Shown here piece after piece: positions 22,705 to 30,141 of a stretch of DNA of 31,276 nucleotides (position 1 is the stretch's first letter; each line of letters starts with the position of its first letter). A model generated the notes under the pieces. It saw nothing but the letters and a program-made list of their open reading frames with translations, was not told the DNA's origin and made no database searches. This DNA is from a virus. The DNA is taken from IMG/VR virus record IMGVR_UViG_3300022752_005148, positions 1 through 31,276 of that record, one strand, 5' to 3'. The position numbers were made by a program, and so were the translations under genes.

Positions 22705-24651
22705 TTATTTTCCTAAATAATCAAAACCATAGTCTGGTAATTTTTGTAATGGAAATCCGTCAAAGTCGCTAAAAGCGTACGCTCCGTTGCCTTTTAACAT
22801 ACCGGCTGCTACATCTGCTTTTATTAAAAATGACCCGTTTGGAATAGTGTCCCATTCAGGATGCCCTCCAGAGTTCCAACTATTCCCACACCAAACAGCC
22901 CTTCCGTTTCTTCTAACATACATAATATGATTAGGAATAGTAGCACAATATATTTTACCATTATAAGGTAATAATATTGGTTTTGTTCCGTTATGTTCTC
23001 TTGGTGTTAGTGAAATTTCTTTTATATTAAGTCTATATTCTTTATGTCTAGTTATATTTTTATGACCATTTTTTTCATTATCTCTACCAATACGATTAAT
23101 CTCTATTATATCTGCGGCTAATCCTATTTTTAGTATTAGTTCTTGCATATCATCTGCTAGTTTTTTTGAGGATGTATAATAATTAATTTTACCATTAGAC
23201 CTAGAACCATCTCCTAGCATCATAGCATCAAAAAATATTTTTTGTTGTCTTGATGATAAATTTTTTATATAGTCTGGGATATATTTTTGATGAGCTTTAC
23301 CATAAATTTTCAATTTATTATATAAGTTTTTGTCATAAGACACCATATTCGAAGAAAATCTAAATGGTAGCTTATTTATACAATTTTGTATTATTTCTCT
23401 TGATTCTTTTTTATTCTGACTTATACCAACTAATCCATAATATTTAATATCTCCATTAGACATTACTTTTTTATGATTACAAGTATGTCCTTCAGAAATA
23501 AAATATCCTAAAAATTCTAACCATAAGTCCATAGATATAATATTTGAGCCTATTTTTATATTCTCGACTTCTTCCCCTTTCCATTTTGCATTTTTTTTAA
23601 TATGAATATATTTAGGGCAATTTTGTGATTCTATTAATTGCCAAGAATCAATTTTATCTAAATCAGAATTTAACTTACCAATATACATATTATGATTATC
23701 TGTAACTAATAAATCTACTCCTCTAAAATGATAATGATTTAAATAGCCATTATAATCATACTCAAATTTTTGTTGAATTTGTTGCCACTCTAAATAATGA
23801 TTATTTGGATTTAATGTTGCTAATATGTCAGTGTCTGTTAAGTTTTTAAATAATTTCCATCCTGTTTTAGTAAGCACTTCAGTATCGTCTGAATAACAAC
23901 CCCAACTATTTTGTACTAAAAACGCTGGTTCACTACCAGTATCATCACAAGCAATCCAGGCCATAGCGTGAGCCCAAGAACCTTGTGGTTTAGCAAAACC
24001 CTTACTATCTCTTTTATTACTAAAGCCATACATACTACAAACACTAATACCATAACCATTAGCTAAAGCATCTCTTGCTTCTTCTACTGTTCTAACTAGA
24101 CTAACAGTTTTAACTTGATGGTCATTGGCTAAATCTATAACTTTATCTGGTAGTCCTCGTCCTCCCCAACCAGCACCTAGCATACCTTGATATTTTGTTA
24201 AATCTATAACACCCTTATAATTTTTTCTGACTAAAACCCCACCATACTTACTTACAAATTCTGCTGCTCTAGCACAACTCATACCCTGACCACCATGTCC
24301 TCTTGCTCCATAAATAGCTTCTGTTGCTCCTCTTGCTATCCATGCTTCTCTATTTCTCTTAACATCTATTTCTACAGCACGGGTAACATCTACCGCATTA
24401 CGGGTAGAGTGGCTAACACAGTCACTCGTCACCTGACGCTCATTATATGGATTCTTATCAAACTTCAAAACACTTTTGTATGGAGTAGATAGTTTACCCT
24501 TGCCTGTCCCAACTATTCTTTTTGCTCCATCACCAAAATAAGCATATTTAGAAACTTCTAATAAATGATCAAAAATATGCTGTTCCCACAAGCACCCTTG
24601 AAATCCATCCTTATAAAGTTTGTATAATTGTTCTGGTGAGTATCTAGCCAT
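22705..24651 (-). CDS. Papain-like cysteine peptidase interrupted by an intein
   Basis: The 648-residue product is a C1-type peptidase of about 309 residues plus an intein of 339. The catalytic residues are in place: Cys78 in QVTSDCVSHS (with Gln73 upstream), His228 in GSWAHAMAW, and Asn248 in VQNSWG. The extein resumes at Ser591 (SWNSGGHPEW) and ends in a short Gly/Phe-rich tail (YAFSDFDGF). No signal peptide is seen. In phages such proteases may be virion proteins, maturation proteases or cell-wall-related; its place next to TM proteins allows a lysis or entry role. Its ATG overlaps the upstream stop as TAATG. Activity should depend on splicing. Confidence 0.84.
   Translation of the reverse strand: MARYSPEQLYKLYKDGFQGCLWEQHIFDHLLEVSKYAYFGDGAKRIVGTGKGKLSTPYKSVLKFDKNPYNERQVTSDCVSHSTRNAVDVTRAVEIDVKRNREAWIARGATEAIYGARGHGGQGMSCARAAEFVSKYGGVLVRKNYKGVIDLTKYQGMLGAGWGGRGLPDKVIDLANDHQVKTVSLVRTVEEARDALANGYGISVCSMYGFSNKRDSKGFAKPQGSWAHAMAWIACDDTGSEPAFLVQNSWGCYSDDTEVLTKTGWKLFKNLTDTDILATLNPNNHYLEWQQIQQKFEYDYNGYLNHYHFRGVDLLVTDNHNMYIGKLNSDLDKIDSWQLIESQNCPKYIHIKKNAKWKGEEVENIKIGSNIISMDLWLEFLGYFISEGHTCNHKKVMSNGDIKYYGLVGISQNKKESREIIQNCINKLPFRFSSNMVSYDKNLYNKLKIYGKAHQKYIPDYIKNLSSRQQKIFFDAMMLGDGSRSNGKINYYTSSKKLADDMQELILKIGLAADIIEINRIGRDNEKNGHKNITRHKEYRLNIKEISLTPREHNGTKPILLPYNGKIYCATIPNHIMYVRRNGRAVWCGNSWNSGGHPEWDTIPNGSFLIKADVAAGMLKGNGAYAFSDFDGFPLQKLPDYGFDYLGK
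22882..23898 (-). other. Intein (class 1-like) with LAGLIDADG homing endonuclease
   Basis: Residues 252-590 of the peptidase form an intein. It starts with Cys (CYSDDTEVLTKTGW), has block B around VTDNHNMYIG, and ends YVRRNGRAVWCGN before Ser+1. The penultimate residue is Gly rather than the common His. LAGLIDADG-type motifs FLGYFISEG (380-388) and FFDAMMLGDG (473-482) show a homing endonuclease. The boundaries restore NSWG-SWNSGG in the peptidase, and codons at 23896-23898 (Cys) and 22882-22884 (Asn) agree. It differs from the class 3-like intein at 1469-2413 in first residue and ends, so the two were probably acquired separately. Confidence 0.88.
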
Positions 24652-25151
24652 TATTTGCTACCCTCATAAAAAGCCCATGCTAAACCATTAAAAGCTTCGA
24701 CAGCCTTTTTTCTAAGTTCGGGGTCTAGAGCAACATTATCGTCTCCGATATGCTGTACAACAACATAAGTAGCGGCCTGCGTTAGATCAGGATATTTACC
24801 TTTAAGATCAAGATTATAAAAAGCCCCAGCTATTTTATTAGCTTCTCTAATTTCATCGGTATTTTTAATTACTTCATTTTCACCATCTAGTTCTATTAGT
24901 CTTGCCAAGTCAGAGAATAATCCGCTTAATTTCACACCATCAACTGATCGATCCGAGCTTCCGGATTTTAGGATCTCGGTTACTTTTTGACAATTATCCT
25001 TTAATGACGGATCCAACGGAGCTAATACCGATGGAGCATGATTTATTGGATTGGTGGATAGATTATTTTTAATAACTGGTCCAAGTAATCCATATGTTAA
25101 TAATAGTCCTCCAATAACCAGAACTATTATATTAGTATTTTTAATATTCAT
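24651..25151 (-). CDS. Membrane-anchored protein, function unknown
   Basis: From the ATG at 25151 this has 166 residues. AGGAG lies just upstream, and the start overlaps the previous gene's stop as ATGA, so I prefer it over the in-frame ATG at 25169. An N-terminal TM helix (IIVLVIGGLLLTYGLLGPV) is followed by a soluble domain with helices (KVTEILKSG, DLARLIEL, EAFNGLAWAFYEG). It probably projects outward from the membrane. It is in a run of three small membrane-type genes before the peptidase. Not recognised; a spanin, holin accessory or envelope protein is possible. Confidence 0.7.
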   Translation of the reverse strand: MNIKNTNIIVLVIGGLLLTYGLLGPVIKNNLSTNPINHAPSVLAPLDPSLKDNCQKVTEILKSGSSDRSVDGVKLSGLFSDLARLIELDGENEVIKNTDEIREANKIAGAFYNLDLKGKYPDLTQAATYVVVQHIGDDNVALDPELRKKAVEAFNGLAWAFYEGSK

Positions 25152-25483
25152 TTTGTCTCCTGGCCGCATGTGTTGGGACTAAGATGTGGAAATGCGCTAT
25201 CTAAAACTTCAACAGCTTTTGGACATTTCATTTTTTCTGCCAAATCTCTAGTATTTTTCCAACTACTAATTAGTTTTAGAAAATCATTATCATTTTTTGC
25301 AACAGCAGACTCTGCGCTGACTCTGTTTACTAGTTTGCCAACAAGCCCAGCAACATAATCCTTAACTGGTACTAACTGATCTTTAAATAGTACAAATAAT
25401 ATAAGAGCGGCCCCTCCATAAACCATTAGATCTGTTCCTGATAATCTACTGCTAAATTCTTGAAAACTTTCGGCATAATTCAT
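25148..25483 (-). CDS. Small membrane protein with N-terminal TM segment
   Basis: This 111-aa protein has a TM helix at about residues 19-37 (DLMVYGGAALILFVLFKDQ), then a predicted soluble tail with KNTRDLAEKMKCPKAVEVL and a terminal Cys (NTCGQETK). AAAGGACG lies upstream of the ATG. The end overlaps the next membrane-protein gene as ATGA, so the two are likely made together and could form a two-component membrane complex. No known family is recognised. Confidence 0.7.
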   Translation of the reverse strand: MNYAESFQEFSSRLSGTDLMVYGGAALILFVLFKDQLVPVKDYVAGLVGKLVNRVSAESAVAKNDNDFLKLISSWKNTRDLAEKMKCPKAVEVLDSAFPHLSPNTCGQETK

Positions 25484-25496
25484 AAGATTCGTCCTT

Positions 25497-25925
25497 TCAG
25501 ACTAGATAATTGTGTTGAACTGTTAATTTTGGTTTAAAAACGCCCGCTTCTCTAAAGATTTTAACCATGCTATCAATTGTTGAACTGACCAAAATCATAA
25601 GAAAACTTTTAACATAAGAATGAATGTACCCTTCTATTATGTGAGGCACAACAGGAATGTCAACTGCTAAAAATAAGCTATCGTAGAATTTACTAATCAT
25701 ACTCATAGCTAGCTCTTTTTTTTGTGGACTACTTAAATCATTTCCTATTATTTCTATAATTTGTATTATACTAGCTATTGCTAACTGTAAAAGTTTCCAT
25801 GCTTGATCTATTGCGAATCTTTTAACGTCCTTAAATGATTCTTTTGTTTTACTTATCAGTTTTTCTACTTCGTTTAGTATTAGTTCTTGGCTTTTTGGTT
25901 GTTCGGGACTTTCTTGGTTTGTCAT
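25497..25925 (-). CDS. Helical, probably membrane-associated protein overlapping the holin-like gene
   Basis: From the ATG at 25925, which has GAGGAG 7 nt upstream, the protein has 142 residues. The N-terminal part is charged and helical (LILNEVEKLISKTKESF). Two or three amphipathic to hydrophobic stretches follow (LLQLAIASIIQIIEII, KSFLMILVSSTIDSM). The first 77 nt overlap the end of the holin-like gene in another frame, giving two overlapping products. It could be a holin partner or membrane protein, though I cannot name it. A longer in-frame start at 25961 is less likely because of the good ribosome site. Confidence 0.66.
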   Translation of the reverse strand: MTNQESPEQPKSQELILNEVEKLISKTKESFKDVKRFAIDQAWKLLQLAIASIIQIIEIIGNDLSSPQKKELAMSMISKFYDSLFLAVDIPVVPHIIEGYIHSYVKSFLMILVSSTIDSMVKIFREAGVFKPKLTVQHNYLV

Positions 25926-26193
25926 CTTTTTTCTCCTCATTAATAACTGGTGGAGTATCAATAACTACTGGTTTAATTTCTGTTTTAATATTTTTTCTAC
26001 TATTAATATACTTATATAATATTACAAATTGACCACCAATTAAAATGCAACTTTCCACAGCATGACTAACAACACTAATAAGCTCTTCTTTGTTAGCATT
26101 ATCATTAATAATACCAGTTAGATATAATCCACTAAAAATAAAACTAACTAATGTAAACCAGAATTCGGTAGTGCGATAGCCGGGTTTGATCAT
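25849..26193 (-). CDS. Holin-like membrane protein with a basic C-terminal tail
   Basis: From the ATG at 26193, preceded by GGAGAA, this 114-aa protein has two TM helices (FWFTLVSFIFSGLYLTGII and ESCILIGGQFVILYKYI) and a strongly basic tail (KPRKSRTTKKPRTNTKRSRK). Size and layout fit a class II holin. A GGTGTATTGT motif lies about 31 nt upstream. The longer in-frame start at 26235 gives an unlikely N-terminus. The tail codes through the N-terminus of the next gene. Family not certain; another small membrane protein is possible. Confidence 0.62.
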   Translation of the reverse strand: MIKPGYRTTEFWFTLVSFIFSGLYLTGIINDNANKEELISVVSHAVESCILIGGQFVILYKYINSRKNIKTEIKPVVIDTPPVINEEKKDDKPRKSRTTKKPRTNTKRSRKTDK

Positions 26194-26223
26194 AATTTTT
26201 CTCCAAAAATAAATACTATATAA

Positions 26224-26233
26224 ACAATACACC
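26224..26233 (-). promoter_or_regulatory. Putative phage promoter motif (copy D)
   Basis: The minus strand reads GGTGTATTGT, preceded by AGTAT. It lies after the glycosyltransferase-relic stop and about 31 nt before the holin-like ATG at 26193. It varies at the last bases of the motif (TATTGT for TATAAT). No -35 box is seen. Confidence 0.45.
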
Positions 26234-26249
26234 ATACTGATTTTTATTA

Positions 26250-26375
26250 TTATTTATCAAATTTTACGATTTTTAAAGCTTGATTGAATATATTTTGTTT
26301 TATTTTATATCGTAAAAATACTCCGTCGTAATCATCGTATGTTGCCATGCCAATTGTTAATAATTTTTGACTCAT
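26250..26375 (-). pseudogene. Relic of a GT2-type glycosyltransferase N-terminus (41-aa frame)
   Basis: A 41-codon frame begins 3 nt after the sulfotransferase-like gene's stop. Its product starts MSQKLLTIGMATYDDYDGVF, which resembles the opening strand and DxD-like start of family 2 glycosyltransferases (TIGMATYDDYDGV is a very common start for phage members of that group). After this the similarity is lost (LRYKIKQNIFNQALKIVKF) and the frame stops, so a full enzyme of roughly 250-350 residues is missing. I read it as a truncated remnant, possibly still translated because it is coupled to the upstream stop. A small real gene cannot be excluded. Confidence 0.6.
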
Positions 26376-26378
26376 AAA

Positions 26379-26972
26379 TTATGTATTCATCAATGATTCC
26401 CACAGTTGAATATCTTTAGCATACGCTTTTTGAATTTTATTTATTTGATCTGAGCTAAATGATATTGATTTTGATATTCGATTAATTTGTTCGCATGGTA
26501 TATTCTCGTCTATGCCAAGATAATTTGCCATATTTCTGAGATTAGGAAACTGAAATAAATTACTATTTTCATTTACTATAAAACTATATGGAATAAAATG
26601 ATATACGGCATCAAGAGATGATATTTCTATGAGTCTATTATTTCTAATCGGCATTTCTCCAGTGTTATATATCCAATATACTAATTCTATAGCTGACTCA
26701 AAATCATAGCCAGTTCTATTCAGAAGTGATCCAAATCTTTCTATGGGATTTCTAAGCATAACTGCACAACCGTCTGGTATAGAGTTTACTAATCTTCCAC
26801 CCAACATTCTGTGAGATGTGCCAGTATTAATATTATTAGGATCACTCTCATATTGTGCTAATTTTTCTGGAAAGAATTGTTTAAGAGCCATTAAGCCCAT
26901 AGAGCTACTACCACTTCTTGAAACAAAAGCAAAACTTTTGCCATTTGGTAAATCGTATACTATTTTAAACAT
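26379..26972 (-). CDS. Sulfotransferase-like protein
   Basis: This 197-aa protein has an N-terminal phosphosulfate-type loop (FVSRSGSSSMGLMAL) and, later, the MLRNPIERFGSLLNR block, matching the 5'-PSB and 3'-PB (R-x-P-x-x-R-x-x-S) motifs of PAPS-dependent sulfotransferases. Length is short compared with typical 250-300 residue enzymes, so it may be a minimal form. No TM segment. It is in the surface-protein module, overlapping the 2OG-oxygenase-like gene by 13 nt and followed by the glycosyltransferase relic, so its target may be a virion or host glycan. Substrate is unknown. Confidence 0.72.
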   Translation of the reverse strand: MFKIVYDLPNGKSFAFVSRSGSSSMGLMALKQFFPEKLAQYESDPNNINTGTSHRMLGGRLVNSIPDGCAVMLRNPIERFGSLLNRTGYDFESAIELVYWIYNTGEMPIRNNRLIEISSLDAVYHFIPYSFIVNENSNLFQFPNLRNMANYLGIDENIPCEQINRISKSISFSSDQINKIQKAYAKDIQLWESLMNT

Positions 26973-27460
26973 ACTGGTTGTAGTATTTCTTCAGAGATAT
27001 CTGGATCAAAAATGAATCCTACACTAGCTCTTGTACAATCACTATAAACCATATGCCATACTGGTGGGTTAAATAATCTAATATTCCATCCTTTATTATC
27101 TGGACTATCTACAACTATGTCGTTAATAAAAAATTTCATACCACTTTTTTTATGTTCGCTTGCCCAAGAGATATATAATCTTTGACCAAGAATATCACTA
27201 TTAGTATGCCAACCTTGATAATCTTCTTTATTATATATCCAATTACCGCTTGGTCCACGACCACCAATATCTCTGCATAATTGTACTAATTCTACCGGAG
27301 GGTTTTTCCAAATAAATAATTTTCTATCTTTAGTAGAGACGGTAACATCATTGTGATTTGGTAATATATTTACAATTCTACTTTGATCATCTTCTCTAGA
27401 CCCGTATTCTAATACTGGGTCTGGTAATGATTTTAGTAATTCTATTAATTCGTTTATCAT
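26960..27460 (-). CDS. 2OG-Fe(II) oxygenase-like protein
   Basis: This 166-aa protein has the block DYQGWHTNSDILGQRLYISW, then MKFFINDI, GWNIRLF, and VWHMVYSDCTRASVGF. The order His-x-x-x-Asp, distal His and a later Arg matches double-stranded beta-helix oxygenases that use 2-oxoglutarate and Fe(II), and similar proteins are common in large phages. The spacing H-x3-D differs from the usual H-x-D. Such enzymes can hydroxylate proline or other residues; here that is inference. It lies between the Gly-rich/Thr-Pro stalk gene and the sulfotransferase-like gene, overlapping the latter by 13 nt. Its start is next to a GGTGTAAT stretch that resembles the promoter motif. Confidence 0.6.
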   Translation of the reverse strand: MINELIELLKSLPDPVLEYGSREDDQSRIVNILPNHNDVTVSTKDRKLFIWKNPPVELVQLCRDIGGRGPSGNWIYNKEDYQGWHTNSDILGQRLYISWASEHKKSGMKFFINDIVVDSPDNKGWNIRLFNPPVWHMVYSDCTRASVGFIFDPDISEEILQPVCLK

Positions 27461-27461
27461 A

Positions 27462-29123
27462 TTACACCATACATTGAACCAAGACTATACCACCAAAAGC
27501 GGTGCCGTTGTCACCACCGGGAAAACCATAGTTTATCAGACTTGGAGAGTATGATAAATAAGCTGCATTTATAGAACTTACATCATTACCTGCAACTCCA
27601 GACCCATCCCCACCAGTTCCGGTTCCGTTTGTGCCATTTCCCTGCCCACCAGTACCTGTAATGGTTACTCCATTCAGTGTCGCTGTTGACGAAGCCCCGG
27701 TGGCTGGCTTTAAACACCAATTGCGACCTCCAGTTAGGATTCTTCCGACACTATAACTAATAGTCTCGCCTCCACTAATAGACCATGTTTTATAACTTAC
27801 TCCTCCTCTTCCGCCTGTCGTGTCGGGTCCACCATCACAATAAATAGTTCCTATACCACCCTCGCCAACAACCCAGATTTTGACGCTGCTATAGCCTGTG
27901 GGAACCGTAAACGTTCCACTCCCGCTAAAGAAAGGTATAACTAAATCTGTAGCGGGTAAGAATTGCATAACTATAGCGCCAGCAGACCCATTACCGCCAT
28001 TGCTACCTCTGCCATATGTGTGTGTTGCAGCATTTCCACCAGCAGCATTGATAACAGCATTTATACCAAGATAATCTCGTCTGGTATTGTAATTAGTCCA
28101 TAGTGTATAGCTTGAAAAATTACCAGAAGATGTTCTGTCACTAACAAAATTATTTCCACCACCACCGCCTTGTATAGAAGATACTGTTGGGTTTATAACT
28201 GTGGATAGATCACTTAAAGATGTTGAACCGCCAGCAGTAAATAAGTTACAAGTAGAAGCAACTGGCTGGCCTATAGAACCGCTAACGGAAACATTGGTAT
28301 TAGATATAAATCCATGTCTATATGCCACAATACCTGCGCGTCCATCATTACTTCCCCCGCCATCGCAATTATATGTGGCACTTCCTCCTGCGCCTATACT
28401 CCATATTTTCATTACTTTTGCTCCATTCGGCACAGTATATGATGAGTTAGAAGATAAAATTATCGATTGAGAAGAAAATGGAGCTTGTGTGGTTGTGGTT
28501 GTGGATGTTATCGTTGGGGTCTGTGTTGGTGTTATGCTACTAGTTGGAGTTGTTGTTGGTGTTTTTGTTGGTGTTGTGGTTACTGTACGAGTTATTGTCG
28601 GTGTTACGCTATTAGTTGGCGTTACGCTATTAGTTGGTGTTACGCTATTAGTTGGCGTTACACTATTAGTTGGCGTTACACTATTAGTTGGCGTTACGCT
28701 ATTAGTTGGCGTTACGCTATTAGTTGGTGTTACGGTATTAGTTGGTGTTACGCTATTAGTTGGTGTTATTGTTTGGGTTTGTGTTGGTGTTATGCTACTA
28801 GTTGGAGTTGTTGTTGGCGTAGAATTAATCGTTGTGGTTTGACTCGGAGTTGGTGTGGGGGTTGTCGTTGGTGTTGCTGTTGGGGTTGTTGTTGGGGTTG
28901 TTGTTGGAGTTTCTGTTGGTGTTGTTGTTGTAGTGCCTGTTGGTGTTGTTGTGGGAGTAGCCGTGGGCGTAAGAGTGGTCGTTGTGGTTGGAGTTAGTGT
29001 AGGCGTAATTATTGTGGTTTGACTCGGAGTTGGTGTGGGCGTAACAGATTCATCTGATTTTCTAACCTTGATAGATCCATTACTATTTAATACTTTATTT
29101 AAATTAATTTTAAAAACAGTCAT
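27462..29123 (-). CDS. Surface protein: Thr-Pro stalk plus two glycine-rich domains
   Basis: This 553-aa protein opens with a short module (TVFKINLNKVLNSNGSIKV) and a Thr-Pro stalk to about residue 215, then two Gly-rich, mainly beta domains. Both begin with a YTVP/FTVP strand followed by MKIWSIGAGG or VKIWVVGEGG and a Cys-Asp-Gly-Gly stretch. Gly-rich domains of this type occur in phage receptor-binding and fibre proteins. The N-terminal module resembles the C-terminal tail of the upstream LamG protein. The stalk DNA is partly identical to that of the FGE/Thr-Pro gene. It is most likely a host-surface-binding arm or fibre. The relic-bearing gap upstream suggests a duplicated and rearranged gene. 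Confidence 0.83.
   Translation of the reverse strand: MTVFKINLNKVLNSNGSIKVRKSDESVTPTPTPSQTTIITPTLTPTTTTTLTPTATPTTTPTGTTTTTPTETPTTTPTTTPTATPTTTPTPTPSQTTTINSTPTTTPTSSITPTQTQTITPTNSVTPTNTVTPTNSVTPTNSVTPTNSVTPTNSVTPTNSVTPTNSVTPTNSVTPTITRTVTTTPTKTPTTTPTSSITPTQTPTITSTTTTTQAPFSSQSIILSSNSSYTVPNGAKVMKIWSIGAGGSATYNCDGGGSNDGRAGIVAYRHGFISNTNVSVSGSIGQPVASTCNLFTAGGSTSLSDLSTVINPTVSSIQGGGGGNNFVSDRTSSGNFSSYTLWTNYNTRRDYLGINAVINAAGGNAATHTYGRGSNGGNGSAGAIVMQFLPATDLVIPFFSGSGTFTVPTGYSSVKIWVVGEGGIGTIYCDGGPDTTGGRGGVSYKTWSISGGETISYSVGRILTGGRNWCLKPATGASSTATLNGVTITGTGGQGNGTNGTGTGGDGSGVAGNDVSSINAAYLSYSPSLINYGFPGGDNGTAFGGIVLVQCMV
28485..29043 (-). repeat. Thr-Pro-rich coding repeat array
   Basis: About 560 nt of imperfect tandem repeats codes for the stalk of the 553-aa protein, with TPTNSV-type 18-nt units in the middle and TTPT-rich units at the 5' side of the gene. 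The central 244 bp duplicates the array at 17361-17586. Confidence 0.88.
28544..28787 (-). repeat. Long direct repeat, copy 2 (244 bp)
   Basis: Identical to 17361-17586 except for one additional 18-bp unit (gttacactattagttggc on the plus strand, present twice here and once there). It has nine 18-bp units against eight. It lies inside the Thr-Pro stalk of the glycine-rich surface protein. Confidence 0.9.
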
Positions 29124-29163
29124 AATTTAAATCTTAGAGCGTTACTCAACCTGTTGTGCTGTA
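29121..29163 (-). repeat. Duplicated 5' region: relic of the 67-aa gene's 3' end
   Basis: The 43 nt up to and including the ATG at 29123 match 29924-29966 at 35 of 43 positions. In the other copy the sequence codes the end of the 67-aa protein (YYTIGSGTL then stop). Here the aligned frame reads a broken version with a stop inside (TG-stop-VTL-stop), so it is a non-coding remnant that still supplies the leader of the 553-aa gene. Confidence 0.7.
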
Positions 29164-29172
29164 TTATACACC
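29163..29172 (-). promoter_or_regulatory. Putative phage promoter motif (copy E)
   Basis: The minus strand reads GGTGTATAAT, preceded by TAAT, in the 50-nt gap between the LamG gene and the 553-aa gene, about 40 nt before the latter's ATG. It sits beside the duplicated leader. No -35 hexamer is seen. Confidence 0.55.
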
Positions 29173-29173
29173 A

Positions 29174-29926
29174 TTACATTTGTATAATTTTTTTAATTTT
29201 CATTGTACCATTATTATTGAATATTTTATCGACTTTGATCTTAAAAACTGCAAATCTAGATAATAAACAATTATAATTTGCTAATATTTCCGATCCTGTT
29301 AATACTTTATTATAAATCATTACCACACTAATATCTCCAGCATATGGATATGATCCGGTTGGTGAACCTCCGGTAAAAGCACTTCGGCCAATCCATAGTT
29401 CTTGAGAATCAACAATAGAGCCGGTAAAAGTATCAACCCTTGTATTTACTTCATATCCATCAACATATAATTTCCAGTTATTATCATCTCTAGTAAACAT
29501 TACATAATGCCATTCTCCATCGTTGTACGAAGTTAATGGACTAGTTAACGATTGTTGAGTAACCCCTTGAGCTATATCGGCTACTATTTGTCCACCACTC
29601 AACCAAATTCTATAAGTCCAAGGAACACCAGCGATTGTTTCTTTGGATATAATCATTTTAACACCAGCATATGATGTTCTAAAAAATGCTCCAACACTAA
29701 AAGATTCATAAGATAAATTAGCATTAACATCAATATAATCATTGTCGCCATCAAAAACAAAGTACCCTTTGTCACCAGAATTGTATGAGGTTTCATTAAC
29801 TAATGTAGCATCATAGTTATTAGCAGATAGATCGTACCATGTGGAGCCGGAACCAGAATATGATTCAGAATCTCCAGCGTCTAATAGTAGTTGTAGCCCA
29901 TCTGTTACAATACAATTATGTGACAT
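29174..29926 (-). CDS. LamG/concanavalin A-like lectin surface protein
   Basis: This 250-aa protein carries a LamG/laminin G-like jelly-roll: GLQLLLDAGDSESYSGSG, TWYDLSANNYDATL, YFVFDGDNDYIDV, FSVGAFFRTSY, WHYVMFTRDDNNWKLYVDG, and SQELWIGRSA. This order is typical of LamG-like domains in phage tail or capsid decoration proteins that bind glycans. The C-terminal tail (FKIKVDKIFNNNGTMKIKK) resembles the N-terminus of the downstream 553-aa protein. The CTCTAAGAT leader before its ATG is shared with that gene too. It follows the 67-aa gene by 10 nt. Ligand unknown. Confidence 0.87.
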   Translation of the reverse strand: MSHNCIVTDGLQLLLDAGDSESYSGSGSTWYDLSANNYDATLVNETSYNSGDKGYFVFDGDNDYIDVNANLSYESFSVGAFFRTSYAGVKMIISKETIAGVPWTYRIWLSGGQIVADIAQGVTQQSLTSPLTSYNDGEWHYVMFTRDDNNWKLYVDGYEVNTRVDTFTGSIVDSQELWIGRSAFTGGSPTGSYPYAGDISVVMIYNKVLTGSEILANYNCLLSRFAVFKIKVDKIFNNNGTMKIKKIIQM

Positions 29927-29936
29927 GATTTAAATC

Positions 29937-30140
29937 TTAGAGAGTTCCTGAACCTATTGTATAGTAGCGAATATCATCAAATCTTTCATCATATTTATTT
30001 TCTATGTCAGTAATAACTGGTTTATTATAAACGTTAACGTTTTGATATTGAAAACTATTTGTAAAAGGAGACGGAGCCACTACAAGAGTGCCATGCTTTA
30101 TAGCCTCACCACTATTTGCTAAACCAATATCATTTGCCAT
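29937..30140 (-). CDS. Small hypothetical protein before the LamG gene
   Basis: This 67-aa protein is polar and has no TM segment or cysteine. It contains GLANSGEAIKHGTLVVAPSP and ends IRYYTIGSGTL. A relic of its 3' end occurs again before the 553-aa gene, so it was once part of a duplicated cassette with the LamG gene. It starts 1 nt after the upstream coiled-coil gene and is 10 nt before the LamG gene. It may be a small virion or chaperone protein, but no family is recognised. Confidence 0.62.
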   Translation of the reverse strand: MANDIGLANSGEAIKHGTLVVAPSPFTNSFQYQNVNVYNKPVITDIENKYDERFDDIRYYTIGSGTL

Positions 30141-30141
30141 A

